64,000 nucleotides of DNA from JACVRX01 sp046726315. Lineage in GTDB: Bacteria; Actinomycetota; Actinomycetes; Jiangellales; Jiangellaceae. A program made the position numbers and the translations under genes. Within the stretch, counting starts at the first letter, position 1. Each line of letters begins with the position of its first letter. Location: assembly GCA_046726315.1 (NCBI GenBank), contig JBKPAG010000034.1, positions 1-64,000 on the forward strand, given 5' to 3'. The notes under the pieces were generated by a model. The model made no database searches, had not been told where the DNA came from, and saw nothing but the letters and a program-made list of their open reading frames with translations. This document shows positions 31,094 through 39,674 of the stretch, in pieces.

Positions 31094-33379
31094 TCACGCC
31101 GCTGTCCTCGGCTCGAGGCGCACGACGATCGACTTCGACGCAGGCTGGTTGCTCATGTCTGCAGTGCTCTCTAGCGGGACGAGGACGTTCGTCTCCGGGT
31201 AGTAGGCGGCCGCGCAACCACGGGCCGTCGGGTAGGAGACGATTCGGAAGCCGGTTGCGCGGCGGCTCGCGCCGTCGTCCCACTCGCTGACGATGTCGAC
31301 GTATTCGCCGTCGGAAAGGCCGAGTTCGACCAGGTCCGGCGGCGAGACGAACACCACGTGTCGCCCGCCCTCGATGCCGCGATAACGGTCGTCGAGCCCG
31401 TAGATCGTGGTGTTGAACTGGTCATGCGAGCGCAGAGTCTGCAAGATGAGCCGGCCAGGCGGTGGGCGTAGAACCGTCAATTCGTTGACGGTGAAGTTGG
31501 CCTTGCCGGTCGTCGTGTCGAACCGGCGACGGTCGCGCACGTTGTGGGCGAGCACAAACCCGCCAGGGATCGCAACGCGTTCCCGGTATCGCTCACAGCC
31601 GGGCACCACGCGTTCCAACCGTTCCCTGATCAGGTCGTAGTCGTCGGCGAACCGCTCCCACGGGACGGCGACCCGGTCGCGGAGGGTGCGGGCCGCGAGC
31701 TCGCAGACGATGCGGACTTCGCTGCGCAGGTGCGGCGACGCGGGCTCGAGGCTGCCACGGGAGGCGTGGACGACGCTCATCGAGTCCTCGACCGTCGCGA
31801 ATTGCGGCCCGCTGGGCTGCCGGTCGATCTCGGTGCGGCCGAGCGTGGGCAGGATCAGTGCCTCCCGACCGGTCACCGCGTGCGAGCGGTTCAGCTTCGT
31901 CGACACCTGGACGGTGAGCTTGCAACGGCGGAGCGCGGCCTTGGTGACCTCGGTGTCGGGCGCGGCGGACACGAAATTACCGCCCACAGCCATGAAGACG
32001 TCAGCGTTGCCGTCACGCATGGCCACAATCGAGTCGACGACGTCGTGCCCGTGGTGCCGCGGCGGCTCGAAGCCGAACTCGTCGCGGATTGCGTCCAGCC
32101 AGGCCTCCGGCGGCCGTTCCCAGATCCCCATGGTCCGGTCGCCCTGCACATTGCTGTGGCCACGCACCGGGCAGACGCCTGCGCCGGGGCGGCCCATGTT
32201 GCCGCGCAGCAGCAGGAAGTTGACGATTTCGCGGATCGTGCGGACTGCGTTCTTGTGCTGGGTGATGCCCATCGCCCAGCAGACGATGATCCGTTGGGAG
32301 CGGAGAACCCGTTCGACGAGTTCGTCGATCGCCTTGACCGGGAGACCGGTTGCCTCGAGCACGTCGTCCCAGTCGAGCGCCCGCAGGTACGCGGTGTAGT
32401 CGTCGAATCCGTGTGTGTGCTCTGCGATGAAGGCGTCGTCGAGGACGGTGCCTGGCGCGGCGTCCTCGGCATCAAGCAACTTGCGGCCGAGTGCCTGGAA
32501 CAGCGCCTGGTCACCGTTGACCCGGATATGCAGGAACTGGTCGCTGAGGGTCGTGCCACGACCGACCAAACCACTGGGACGCTGTGGGTTCTTGAACCGC
32601 CGCAGGCCTGCTTCGGGCAACGGGTTGACGCTGACGATGCTGACGCCCGCCTGCTTGGCCTCCTCCAGCGTCGCGAGCATGCGCGGATGGTTGCTGCCCG
32701 GGTTCTGCCCGACGATCAGGATCAAGTCGGCCTTGACCAAATCCTCGAGGGAGACGCTTCCTTTGCCGACCCCGATGACCTCGGCCAATGCAAATCCGGA
32801 TGATTCATGGCACATGTTCGAACAATCCGGCAGGTTGTTGGTCCCGTAAGCGCGTACGAACAGCTGGTAGACGAAGGCGGCCTCGTTGCTGGTCCGGCCC
32901 GAGGTGTAGAACAGGGCCCGGTCCGGTGAGTCGAGGGCATGCAGCTCACGGGCGAGCAGGTCGTACGCTCCGTCCCAGCTGATCGGCCGGTAGTAGTCCG
33001 AGTCCGCAGGCTTGTGCATCGGCTCGGTGAGCCGACCCTGTTGGCCCAGCCAGTGGTCCGTCCGCGCATCCAGGTCGTGCACCGAGTGGTGGGCGAAGAA
33101 GTCGGGCGTAACCCGCCGGGTGGTGGCTTCCTCGGCGACCGCCTTTGCGCCGTTTTCGCAGAACTCCATCGTCTTGCGGCGCTCGGGATCGGGCCACGCG
33201 CAGCTTGGGCAGTCAAAGCCGTCCTTCTGGTTCAGCCGGAGGAGGGTGCGCGCGGAGCGCGGGCCACCCATCTGCTGGTAGGCGTACTCCAGCGAATGCA
33301 GCACTCCCGGGATGCCCGCCGCCCATTTCTTCGGAGCGCCGACCTCCACCGTGCCCTCGTCCAGGATCTTCTCGGTCAT
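31094..33379 (-). CDS. FdhF/YdeP-family molybdopterin oxidoreductase
   Basis: 761 residues. N-terminal Cys pair in GFDCPSCAWPDPE is the reduced cluster-binding region of the YdeP branch. Molybdopterin-guanine-dinucleotide contacts are seen at FYTSGRTSNEAAFVYQLF, NNLPDCSNMCHESSGFALAE, LILIVGQNPGSNHPRM and IIVCWAMGITQHKNAVRTI. The C-terminal domain begins near LQTLRSHDQFNTTIYGLDDR. Members are formate-dehydrogenase-like, but the physiological substrate of YdeP itself is undetermined; acid resistance is one reported association. No Tat signal, so cytoplasmic. It diverges across 53 bp from a ferredoxin-NADP reductase-like gene that could be an electron partner, which is inference. Confidence 0.9.
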   Translation of the reverse strand: MTEKILDEGTVEVGAPKKWAAGIPGVLHSLEYAYQQMGGPRSARTLLRLNQKDGFDCPSCAWPDPERRKTMEFCENGAKAVAEEATTRRVTPDFFAHHSVHDLDARTDHWLGQQGRLTEPMHKPADSDYYRPISWDGAYDLLARELHALDSPDRALFYTSGRTSNEAAFVYQLFVRAYGTNNLPDCSNMCHESSGFALAEVIGVGKGSVSLEDLVKADLILIVGQNPGSNHPRMLATLEEAKQAGVSIVSVNPLPEAGLRRFKNPQRPSGLVGRGTTLSDQFLHIRVNGDQALFQALGRKLLDAEDAAPGTVLDDAFIAEHTHGFDDYTAYLRALDWDDVLEATGLPVKAIDELVERVLRSQRIIVCWAMGITQHKNAVRTIREIVNFLLLRGNMGRPGAGVCPVRGHSNVQGDRTMGIWERPPEAWLDAIRDEFGFEPPRHHGHDVVDSIVAMRDGNADVFMAVGGNFVSAAPDTEVTKAALRRCKLTVQVSTKLNRSHAVTGREALILPTLGRTEIDRQPSGPQFATVEDSMSVVHASRGSLEPASPHLRSEVRIVCELAARTLRDRVAVPWERFADDYDLIRERLERVVPGCERYRERVAIPGGFVLAHNVRDRRRFDTTTGKANFTVNELTVLRPPPGRLILQTLRSHDQFNTTIYGLDDRYRGIEGGRHVVFVSPPDLVELGLSDGEYVDIVSEWDDGASRRATGFRIVSYPTARGCAAAYYPETNVLVPLESTADMSNQPASKSIVVRLEPRTAA

Positions 33380-33432
33380 GGCCCACCACTCCTCGCGAGC
33401 ATCACCATCATCCTCCTGAATACGCTGACCTG

Positions 33433-34458
33433 GTGACGGAACCCAGCGCGCCCGTGGTCACCACCGATGGTGCCCGCAAGCAGCGCGTCGAACGTGACCT
33501 GCTGATCGTGGGCGCCGGTCCCGTTGGCATCTATGCGGCCTACTACGCCGGTTTCCGTGGGTTGACGTCAGCGCTGGTCGACTCGCTGCCCGAGCCGGGC
33601 GGCCAGATCACCGCGATGTACCCGGAGAAGGCGATCTTCGATGTCGCCGGCTTTCCGTCCGTCAAGGGCCGTGACCTGGTCGACGGCCTGGTCGAGCAAG
33701 CCGCCCAGTTCGATCCGACCTACCTACTCGGGCAGGAGGCCCAGGAGCTCACTCGACCCGGTGACGGTGTCGTCGAGGTCCGCACAGACGCGGGCTCGGT
33801 CATCAGATCTCGTGCGGTGATCGTCAGCGGTGGTATCGGTACGTTCGTCCCTCGCCCGCTGCCCGCAGGAGCGGACTGGGTCGGCCGGGGCCTGCACTTC
33901 TTCGTTCCCAAGCTCGCCGCTCACAAGGGACAGGACGTGGTGATCGTCGGCGGCGGGGACAGCGCGTGCGACTGGGTACTCTCCCTCGAGCCGATTGCCA
34001 GATCGATCACGTTGGTTCACCGGCGGGCCAAGTTCCGCGCCCATGAGCACACGATCGAGTTGGTGCGTCGGTCGAGCGCCGAGATCATCACCGACGCCCA
34101 GGTCAGCAAGATGCTCGGCGGTGACGCTGTCGAAGCCGTCGAGATCACGCTGACGGACGGCACGACGATCACCCGACCGGCGCAGGCCGTCATCGCCGCA
34201 CTCGGGTTCGTGGCCAATCTCGGCCCGCTGCGAACGTGGGGGGTAGAGGTCGTCCACCATAGGTACATCACCGTCGACACCACCATGGCGACGAGTGCGC
34301 CGGGCGTGTTCGGGGCGGGCGACATCACCGACTACCCGGGCAAGGTGCGGCTGCTTTCGGTCGGCTTCGGCGAGGCCGCGATCGCGGTCAACAACGCGGC
34401 CGTGCTGATCAACCCGGACGCGAGCCTGTTCCCCGGCCATTCGTCCAACATGCCATAG
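33433..34458 (+). CDS. Ferredoxin/flavodoxin--NADP+ reductase of the thioredoxin-reductase-like type
   Basis: 341 residues from GTG 33433. The FAD-binding motif is DLLIVGAGPVGIYAAYYAGF, followed by PGGQITAMYPEKAIFDVAGF. The NADPH site is VVIVGGGDSACDWVLSL with HRRAKFRAHEH, and the late FAD motif is GVFGAGDITDYPGKVRLLSV. The CxxC pair of true thioredoxin reductases is absent, and the DSACDWV and CDW phrase is typical of the ferredoxin-NADP reductases of this fold. It would pass electrons between NADPH and ferredoxin. It diverges from the molybdoenzyme gene; a hairpin follows its stop. Confidence 0.88.
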   Translation: MTEPSAPVVTTDGARKQRVERDLLIVGAGPVGIYAAYYAGFRGLTSALVDSLPEPGGQITAMYPEKAIFDVAGFPSVKGRDLVDGLVEQAAQFDPTYLLGQEAQELTRPGDGVVEVRTDAGSVIRSRAVIVSGGIGTFVPRPLPAGADWVGRGLHFFVPKLAAHKGQDVVIVGGGDSACDWVLSLEPIARSITLVHRRAKFRAHEHTIELVRRSSAEIITDAQVSKMLGGDAVEAVEITLTDGTTITRPAQAVIAALGFVANLGPLRTWGVEVVHHRYITVDTTMATSAPGVFGAGDITDYPGKVRLLSVGFGEAAIAVNNAAVLINPDASLFPGHSSNMP

Positions 34459-34471
34459 CCCCACTGGCGGC

Positions 34472-34492
34472 CCCTCCCTTGGCAAGGGATGG
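34472..34492 (+). terminator. Hairpin after the reductase gene
   Basis: TCCCTT (34475-34480) pairs with AAGGGA (34484-34489) over a 3-nt loop, with two further C-G pairs outside one mismatch. It starts 14 nt after the stop codon. There is no T-run, as is common in high-GC terminators. Confidence 0.4.
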
Positions 34493-34612
34493 CGGGCTGG
34501 CGAAGGCGGGCACCGAAACGGCTGAGGTGTCCCTGGCCTGCAGATGGTTTACACCGCACGCTGATCCGCAGTACGTTGATCATGACCTGTGGCGCGACCC
34601 AGGGAGGCGCAA

Positions 34613-36112
34613 ATGCCACGCTTTACCAGAGAGCATTTGTTCCACATCAGGCCCGTCGGCTCGCTTGTCGAGGAGACGCACGAATCCGGTCACGAGTTGA
34701 AACGGGCGGTTGGTCCGTGGAGCCTCATGGCGCTCGGGGTTGGTGCCATCGTCGGCACCGGCATCTTCGTGGTCGTCGGCGAGGGCCTCGCGCGAGCGGG
34801 TCCGGCAGTGATCATCTCGTTCATGGTGGCCGCCGTCGTCTGTTTGTTCTCGGCCCTCTCCTACGCCGAGCTGGCCTCGTCGATCCCGGTCGCCGGGAGC
34901 GCTTACACATACGCTTACGCGACGCTTGGTGAGATCGTCGCGTGGGTCATCGGATGGGACCTCGTTCTCGAGTATGGCGTGTCCGTGGCCGCGATCGCGG
35001 TCGGCTGGGGCGCCAACTTGAACGCCTTCCTCGACATCACGTTCGGGGTGGCGCTGCCAGAGACGCTCACGACCTCCCTGGAGGACGGCGGCTTCAACCT
35101 CCCCGCGGTCCTCATCGTCCTGGCGATTACGTTCCTGCTGGTCCGCGGCGTGAAGGAGACGGCCGCCCTCAACAACATCATGGTGGTCGTGAAGCTTGCC
35201 GTGCTCGCCCTGTTCATCGTGCTCGCCTTTACGGCCTTCAACGCCGACAACCTGCAGCCGTTCGCGCCCGAGGGCTGGGGTGGTGGTGTCCTCGGCGGGA
35301 ACACTGGCGTGCTGGCCGCTGCGGCCATCATCTTCTTCGCCTACATCGGCTTCGATGCGGTGTCGACGGGCAGCGAGGAAGCCAAGAACCCGGCGCGCGA
35401 CCTGCCCTTCGCCATCATCGGGTCGCTGGTCATCTGCACGATCATCTACATCCTGGTGTCCGTCGGGGCGGTCGGGGCGCTGCCGGCGGAGCAGCTTGCC
35501 GCGACCGACGCACCGCTCTCCGAGGCGCTCGAGGAGGGCGTCGGCCTCAGTTGGGCGGCGTCGCTCACCGCGTTCGGTGCCCTGGTGGCGATCACGAGCG
35601 TTCTGCTCGTCATCCTTTACGGCCAGACCCGCATCTTCTTCGCGATGGCGCGCGACGGCCTGGTGCCGGAGTCGTGGGCGGAGGTCAACCCGCGGTACGG
35701 GACACCGGCGAAGCTGACAGTCGGATTCGGCATCCTCGCTGCCCTGGTCGCCGCGCTCTTGCCACTCGGGGTGATCGTGGAGATGGTCAACATCGGGACG
35801 CTGTTCGCGTTCATCCTCGTCAACGCCGGCGTCATGATTCTCCGCCGGACCAGGCCGGACATAGAGCGACCGTTCAAGGTGCCGGTGCCATACCTCTGGT
35901 GCACAATCGGCATCATCCTGTGCATCTACCTGATGTTGGGCCTGCCGGTCGCAACCTACATCCGGTTCGTCGTCTGGCTCGCCATAGGGATTGTGATCTA
36001 CCTCCTGTACGGGTACTCGCACTCCCGGCTACGGCACCACTACCCCGATGTGCCCGACCTGCCCGACATCGAACCCGACGCTCCGGCGACGCCCGCTGCG
36101 GGCGCCAGGTAG
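34613..36112 (+). CDS. APC-superfamily (cationic-amino-acid-type) permease
   Basis: 499 residues from ATG 34613 with a strong AGGGAGG. Twelve or so membrane helices; helix 1 has the substrate-binding signature MALGVGAIVGTGIFVVVGEG, helix 2-3 the family phrase ALSYAELASSIPVAGSAYTY, helix 6 IIFFAYIGFDAVSTGSEEAK with NPARDLPFAI after it, and helix 8 LYGQTRIFFAMARDGLVP. This is the CAT-like branch of amino-acid transporters. The C-terminal tail is acidic and Pro-rich (YPDVPDLPDIEPDAPATP). A universal stress protein gene begins eight nt downstream; USPs often accompany or are fused to this branch. Confidence 0.92.
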   Translation: MPRFTREHLFHIRPVGSLVEETHESGHELKRAVGPWSLMALGVGAIVGTGIFVVVGEGLARAGPAVIISFMVAAVVCLFSALSYAELASSIPVAGSAYTYAYATLGEIVAWVIGWDLVLEYGVSVAAIAVGWGANLNAFLDITFGVALPETLTTSLEDGGFNLPAVLIVLAITFLLVRGVKETAALNNIMVVVKLAVLALFIVLAFTAFNADNLQPFAPEGWGGGVLGGNTGVLAAAAIIFFAYIGFDAVSTGSEEAKNPARDLPFAIIGSLVICTIIYILVSVGAVGALPAEQLAATDAPLSEALEEGVGLSWAASLTAFGALVAITSVLLVILYGQTRIFFAMARDGLVPESWAEVNPRYGTPAKLTVGFGILAALVAALLPLGVIVEMVNIGTLFAFILVNAGVMILRRTRPDIERPFKVPVPYLWCTIGIILCIYLMLGLPVATYIRFVVWLAIGIVIYLLYGYSHSRLRHHYPDVPDLPDIEPDAPATPAAGAR

Positions 36113-36120
36113 GGCGCACT

Positions 36121-37008
36121 ACGACCAGCCGTGTCGTCGTCGGATATGACGGATCGGAGGCCAGCGAAGACGCCCTCGCGTTTGGGCTGACCTGGTGCCG
36201 GTCCACTGGCGACGTTCTGATCGTCGTCACCGTGTATCCGGAGGAGCATGCGCTGGGCGCGGGGCGCACCGACGTCGAGTGGACGACGTACGTTCGGGAA
36301 CAGGTTGAGATCATCCAGGAAAGGGCGCGGGACACCGCGGGTGACGCGGCGCTATACCATCACGTCGCATCGACCTCGGCCGCACACGGCTTGGCCGACC
36401 TCGCCGAGGATGTCGAAGCGTCCATGGTGATCCTGGGCGCGAGCCGACAGACCGGCTGGCCTTGGTCGTTGCTGGGCAGCAGCGCCGAGCGGCTGCTCCA
36501 TGGGGCGACAGCTCCAGTAACGGTCGTACCGGCCGGCTGGCGGCTGGAAGGGTCGGATCAGGTCTCGACCATCGGGGTGGCTTACATAGACACTCCTGAC
36601 GCCCGCGAGGCGTTGCGCGTCGCCGTGCTGGTGGCCCAGCGCATCCCGGCGCGGCTCGCGCTCTACTCTGTGCTCGGCCGGTCGCCGGAGCGCTATTCGT
36701 ACCTGATCGGCCGGGCTGACGAGCAGGCGTTCCTGGACAAGGTCCGAGACTCATTCGGCACAGCGCTGGAGTTAGCCGCGGCCGGAGTCCCGCTCGAGCT
36801 CGAACCGCGGACAGTGCTCCTCGAAGGTGCGGTCGTTGAATCGCTGGCAGCGCTCGGCCCGGACGATGTCGACCTGCTCGTGTGCGGTTCCCGAGGTTAC
36901 GGCCCCACCCGCCGCGTTCTGCTCGGTGGGGTTTCGTCGCGGCTGATCCGGCTTGCCCGGCTACCGGTGGCGGTGGTCCCGCGCTCCAGCACGGTTTCCA
37001 TGGAGTAA
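36121..37008 (+). CDS. Tandem universal stress protein with no standard start codon (ACG?)
   Basis: Two USP domains: the first from TTSRVVVGYDGSEASEDALA to HGATAPVTVVPAGW, with the ATP-loop-like GASRQTGWPWSLLGSSAERLL, and the second from STIGVAYIDTPDAREALRVA to LIRLARLPVAVVPRSS, with CGSRGYGPTRRVLLGGVSSR. In this frame no ATG, GTG or TTG occurs between the permease stop and the first USP strand. The only good site is AGGTAGGG at 36107-36114, six nt before ACG ACC AGC at 36121, where ATG ACC AGC would be expected. So translation may begin at ACG, or a T-to-C change has weakened the gene. Coupling to permease translation is likely. Confidence 0.75.
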   Translation, partial: TTSRVVVGYDGSEASEDALAFGLTWCRSTGDVLIVVTVYPEEHALGAGRTDVEWTTYVREQVEIIQERARDTAGDAALYHHVASTSAAHGLADLAEDVEASMVILGASRQTGWPWSLLGSSAERLLHGATAPVTVVPAGWRLEGSDQVSTIGVAYIDTPDAREALRVAVLVAQRIPARLALYSVLGRSPERYSYLIGRADEQAFLDKVRDSFGTALELAAAGVPLELEPRTVLLEGAVVESLAALGPDDVDLLVCGSRGYGPTRRVLLGGVSSRLIRLARLPVAVVPRSSTVSME

Positions 37009-37029
37009 CCGCCGGCGCGTGCGGAACAC

Positions 37030-38385
37030 TCATGCGATCGACGCAAGGGCCTGTACTGCGGTGTCGACCTCCTCGGCGGTCGTGACGATGGACGGGCCGA
37101 GTCGGACATAGGGAGTCTGGTACGGCGTCACGCTCGCGATGATCCGGTGTCTGGACTGCAGCTCATGGACCACCTCAGTCGGTGGCCGTCCAGTGACGTC
37201 GCAGCACACGATGCCGGCGGATAGGTCGGGATCGCGCGGTGTCACCAGGTCCACGTTGGGTAGCTCAGCAATGCCGTCCTTGAGGCGGGTAGCGAGTTCC
37301 GAGGTCCTGGCTGCCACCCGATCCTTCCCAATCGCCAGGTGGAACTCAAAGGCTGCTGTCAGGGCCCAGCGATGCTCGAAGGAGTGGAAACCGCCTGGCG
37401 TGCCATCCAAGCCGAAGACGAAGGGTGCGTTTCCGTTGTCGAGCCAGTTGCCGAAGCTCGGCCCGGAGAAGGTAGGGATGACTGCGGCAATCCGATCCCA
37501 CGCGTCGCGGTGGGCCCAGACGATCCCAGTGCCGCGAGGTCCGAACAGCCACTTATGTGTGCCCGAAATGAACATGTCACAGCCGAGCTGGCTCGGTGCG
37601 GCCGCCTCAGCGCCCAGCCCATGCACGGCATCCAGACCAAACAGGATCCGATCGTCGGAATTGCGGTCAACATTGATATCGGCCAGCGCGTCAGCGATCT
37701 CCCGCACGGGAAGCTTCACGCCGGTGCTCGAATGCACCCAGGTCAGCGCGACCAGCTTGGTGGTTGGGCGGAGCGCGCCAACGAGTCTGCCGATGACCTC
37801 ATCGGCCGATGCCTTCGCCGGGTCCTCGTACAGCGCTACTCGCTCGACTTCTGCGCCGACCTTGCCTGCCGCCAGGCGCAGCGCCTCGTGTGTGGCGTAG
37901 AAATCGTGAGTCGACGTCACGATGTGGTCTCCGGGCTGCAGCTTGAGTCCGTGGTAGGTGAGCCCTAGACCCATCGTTGTGCTGTCGGTCAGGGCAAGTT
38001 CCTCGGCGGCAACGCCGAGATATCGCGCGGCGGCGGCCCGAACCGCGTTTTCGAGTTCGATCTCCTGCCCGGTGGCGGCAACAGGGTCCCGATCGAGGCT
38101 GTCCCTGAACTGGTTGATGGCGTCGCGAACCTGGGCTGGATGCGAGGCGAGCACAAACGCGGCAAAGTGCAAGATCTCGGGGTCAAGTGCAAATTGGGTA
38201 CGTACGGCAGCCCAGTCACTCAGGTCCACGCGGGCCTTGGAGTCGTTGTCTGCAGGGGCTCGGTCGGCGTTGCCCGTGGTACAGCCACCCCAGCCGACGA
38301 CTCCGGCGCCCGCGGCAACCAATCCGCTGCGAGCGATAAAGCTTCGGCGGCTCAACGATTCCATTTCTTGGGTCAATATTGACAT
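37030..38385 (-). CDS. Tat-exported class V aminotransferase-fold PLP enzyme
   Basis: 451 residues. The N-terminus has a twin-arginine motif and hydrophobic stretch (SLSRRSFIARSGLVAAGAG) followed by GWGGCTTG, where the Cys may be lipidated although the lipobox is imperfect. The enzyme domain is class V (isopenicillin-N-epimerase/cysteine-desulfurase-like): LTDSTTMGLGLTYHGLKL, HDFYATHEALR, LTWVHSSTGVKLPVREIA, FGLDAVHGLGAE and the PLP Lys in FISGTHKWLFGPRGTGIVW. An exported PLP enzyme has to fold with cofactor before passing Tat. The reaction is unknown; epimerase or lyase chemistry is typical. Confidence 0.87.
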   Translation of the reverse strand: MSILTQEMESLSRRSFIARSGLVAAGAGVVGWGGCTTGNADRAPADNDSKARVDLSDWAAVRTQFALDPEILHFAAFVLASHPAQVRDAINQFRDSLDRDPVAATGQEIELENAVRAAAARYLGVAAEELALTDSTTMGLGLTYHGLKLQPGDHIVTSTHDFYATHEALRLAAGKVGAEVERVALYEDPAKASADEVIGRLVGALRPTTKLVALTWVHSSTGVKLPVREIADALADINVDRNSDDRILFGLDAVHGLGAEAAAPSQLGCDMFISGTHKWLFGPRGTGIVWAHRDAWDRIAAVIPTFSGPSFGNWLDNGNAPFVFGLDGTPGGFHSFEHRWALTAAFEFHLAIGKDRVAARTSELATRLKDGIAELPNVDLVTPRDPDLSAGIVCCDVTGRPPTEVVHELQSRHRIIASVTPYQTPYVRLGPSIVTTAEEVDTAVQALASIA

Positions 38386-38466
38386 CTGGGGCAGGGCAGC
38401 ATGAGGCGCGAGGGGGAGCTGTTACCGATCTGTTGAACGGGCGAGTTGCCGCCCCGAACCGGGCGT

Positions 38467-38877
38467 CTACCCTTTGCGACCCAACTCGGACGTCGACCGG
38501 ACGTTCTGCAACCGCACCTGGCCCCTGGCAACCAGCCGTTCGTCCTCGTCCCAGATCTGCACTGACCACAGCTGTTGGGTCCGGCCGCGCTGGATCGGCA
38601 GCGCCTCGGCCCGCAGCACTCCCGAGCGGACAGCGCGCAGGAAGTCGGTCTGGTTTGCGACGCCGACAACGTGCCCGTCCTCGCCGAGCCAGACGGCGGC
38701 GGCAACACTCGCCAGCGTCTCGACGATGGAGCAGTGCACACCGCCGTGCAGGATGCCGAACGGCTGGTGCAGCTCCGGGCGTACCTCGAGGTGGGCGGTC
38801 ACGCGGTCGGAGGACACCTCGTCGAGCTCGAGCCCGAGCAGACCGACGAAGTTGTCCGTCTCGGCGACAGGAGGCAT
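38467..38877 (-). CDS. PaaI-type hotdog thioesterase
   Basis: 136 residues from ATG 38877, chosen because GAGGGA lies just upstream and the domain begins at once (ETDNFVGLLGLELDEVSSDR); a longer frame to 38958 is less likely. The hotdog core has PELHQPFGILHGGVHCSIVE, where the HGG and following acidic residue are the active-site region, and VANQTDFLRAVRSGVLRAEA. The C-terminal strands are WSVQIWDEDERLVARGQVRL. PaaI/YdiI-type enzymes hydrolyse small aryl- or acyl-CoA thioesters. It is 81 nt downstream of the PLP-enzyme start but separate in function. Cytoplasmic tetramer expected. Confidence 0.88.
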   Translation of the reverse strand: MPPVAETDNFVGLLGLELDEVSSDRVTAHLEVRPELHQPFGILHGGVHCSIVETLASVAAAVWLGEDGHVVGVANQTDFLRAVRSGVLRAEALPIQRGRTQQLWSVQIWDEDERLVARGQVRLQNVRSTSELGRKG

Positions 38878-38984
38878 CGGATCCCTCACGGTTGAAGAGG
38901 CGGCCAGCCTATTGCCGGGCTGCTCGGGCTGCCGACCTACAATCACCGTGCCCATCACCGTTCCCGATAGAGGACGCTGCCGCC

Positions 38985-39638
38985 GTGCCGTTGCTCATGG
39001 AAGGGGCCGTCGACGACGGCCTGGTCGGGCTGTCCGGACTGGCCGCCGATGTGATCGCGGGGATCGGCGAGATCGGGGTGGGACTGCTGACATTCGTCGA
39101 AACGGTGTTCCCACCGGTTCCGAGCGAGCTGATCCTGCCACTGGCGGGATACCTCGCCGAGCGAGGCCGGATGAACGTCGTCCTGGTGGTGCTCGCCGCG
39201 ACGGTCGGCGCTCTGCTTGGTGCCCTCGTCCTCTACGCGCTCGGCGCCCTCTTCGGCGAGGAGCGGGCACGGCGCTGGCTGACCTGGCTGCCACTCGTCG
39301 ACGAGTCCGACTTCGACAATGCCTCGGCGTGGTTCCACCGGCACGGGCACGGGGTCGTCTTCTTCGGCCGGTTCGTGCCGATCGTGCGCAGCTTGGTGTC
39401 GCTTCCCGCGGGCGCCCAGCGAATGCCAATCGCGCCGTTCCTCCTGCTCACCGCCGCCGGCAGCGCGCTCTGGAACGCCGCACTGGTCGGCGGGGGCTAC
39501 CTGTTGGGAACGCAGTACGAACGGGTCGAGCACTACCTCGGGTATCTCGATTACGTCATCTACGCCGCGATGATCGCCGTTGTCGGCTGGTTCGTCGTGC
39601 GGAAGTTGCGGCAGCGCCGCGCGGCGTCGGTCGTGTGA
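38985..39638 (+). CDS. DedA family membrane protein
   Basis: 217 residues from GTG 38985 (ATG 38997 also possible). DedA signatures are GVGLLTFVETVFPPVPSELI in the first re-entrant region, GRFVPIVRSLVSLPAGAQRM in the second, with GSALWNAALVGGGYLLGTQY following, and a last helix YVIYAAMIAVVGWFVVRKL. The FxGRF.P..R motif has the conserved Arg pair needed in studied members. DedA proteins take part in lipid-carrier or phospholipid recycling across the membrane and affect envelope stress. The gene diverges from the thioesterase. Confidence 0.92.
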   Translation: MPLLMEGAVDDGLVGLSGLAADVIAGIGEIGVGLLTFVETVFPPVPSELILPLAGYLAERGRMNVVLVVLAATVGALLGALVLYALGALFGEERARRWLTWLPLVDESDFDNASAWFHRHGHGVVFFGRFVPIVRSLVSLPAGAQRMPIAPFLLLTAAGSALWNAALVGGGYLLGTQYERVEHYLGYLDYVIYAAMIAVVGWFVVRKLRQRRAASVV

Positions 39639-39674
39639 ACCGGACCGCCGGCTGGGCGCTCGCTTCACAGCGCA

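Noticed and set aside
31544..32803. 419-residue plus-strand open frame inside the molybdoenzyme gene
   Set aside because: Antisense to a strongly conserved enzyme; no recognisable motif or ribosome site.
34580..36022. 480-residue minus-strand frame opposite the amino-acid permease
   Set aside because: Composition is Asp/Arg/His-rich, typical of a frame opposite membrane helices; no start signal.
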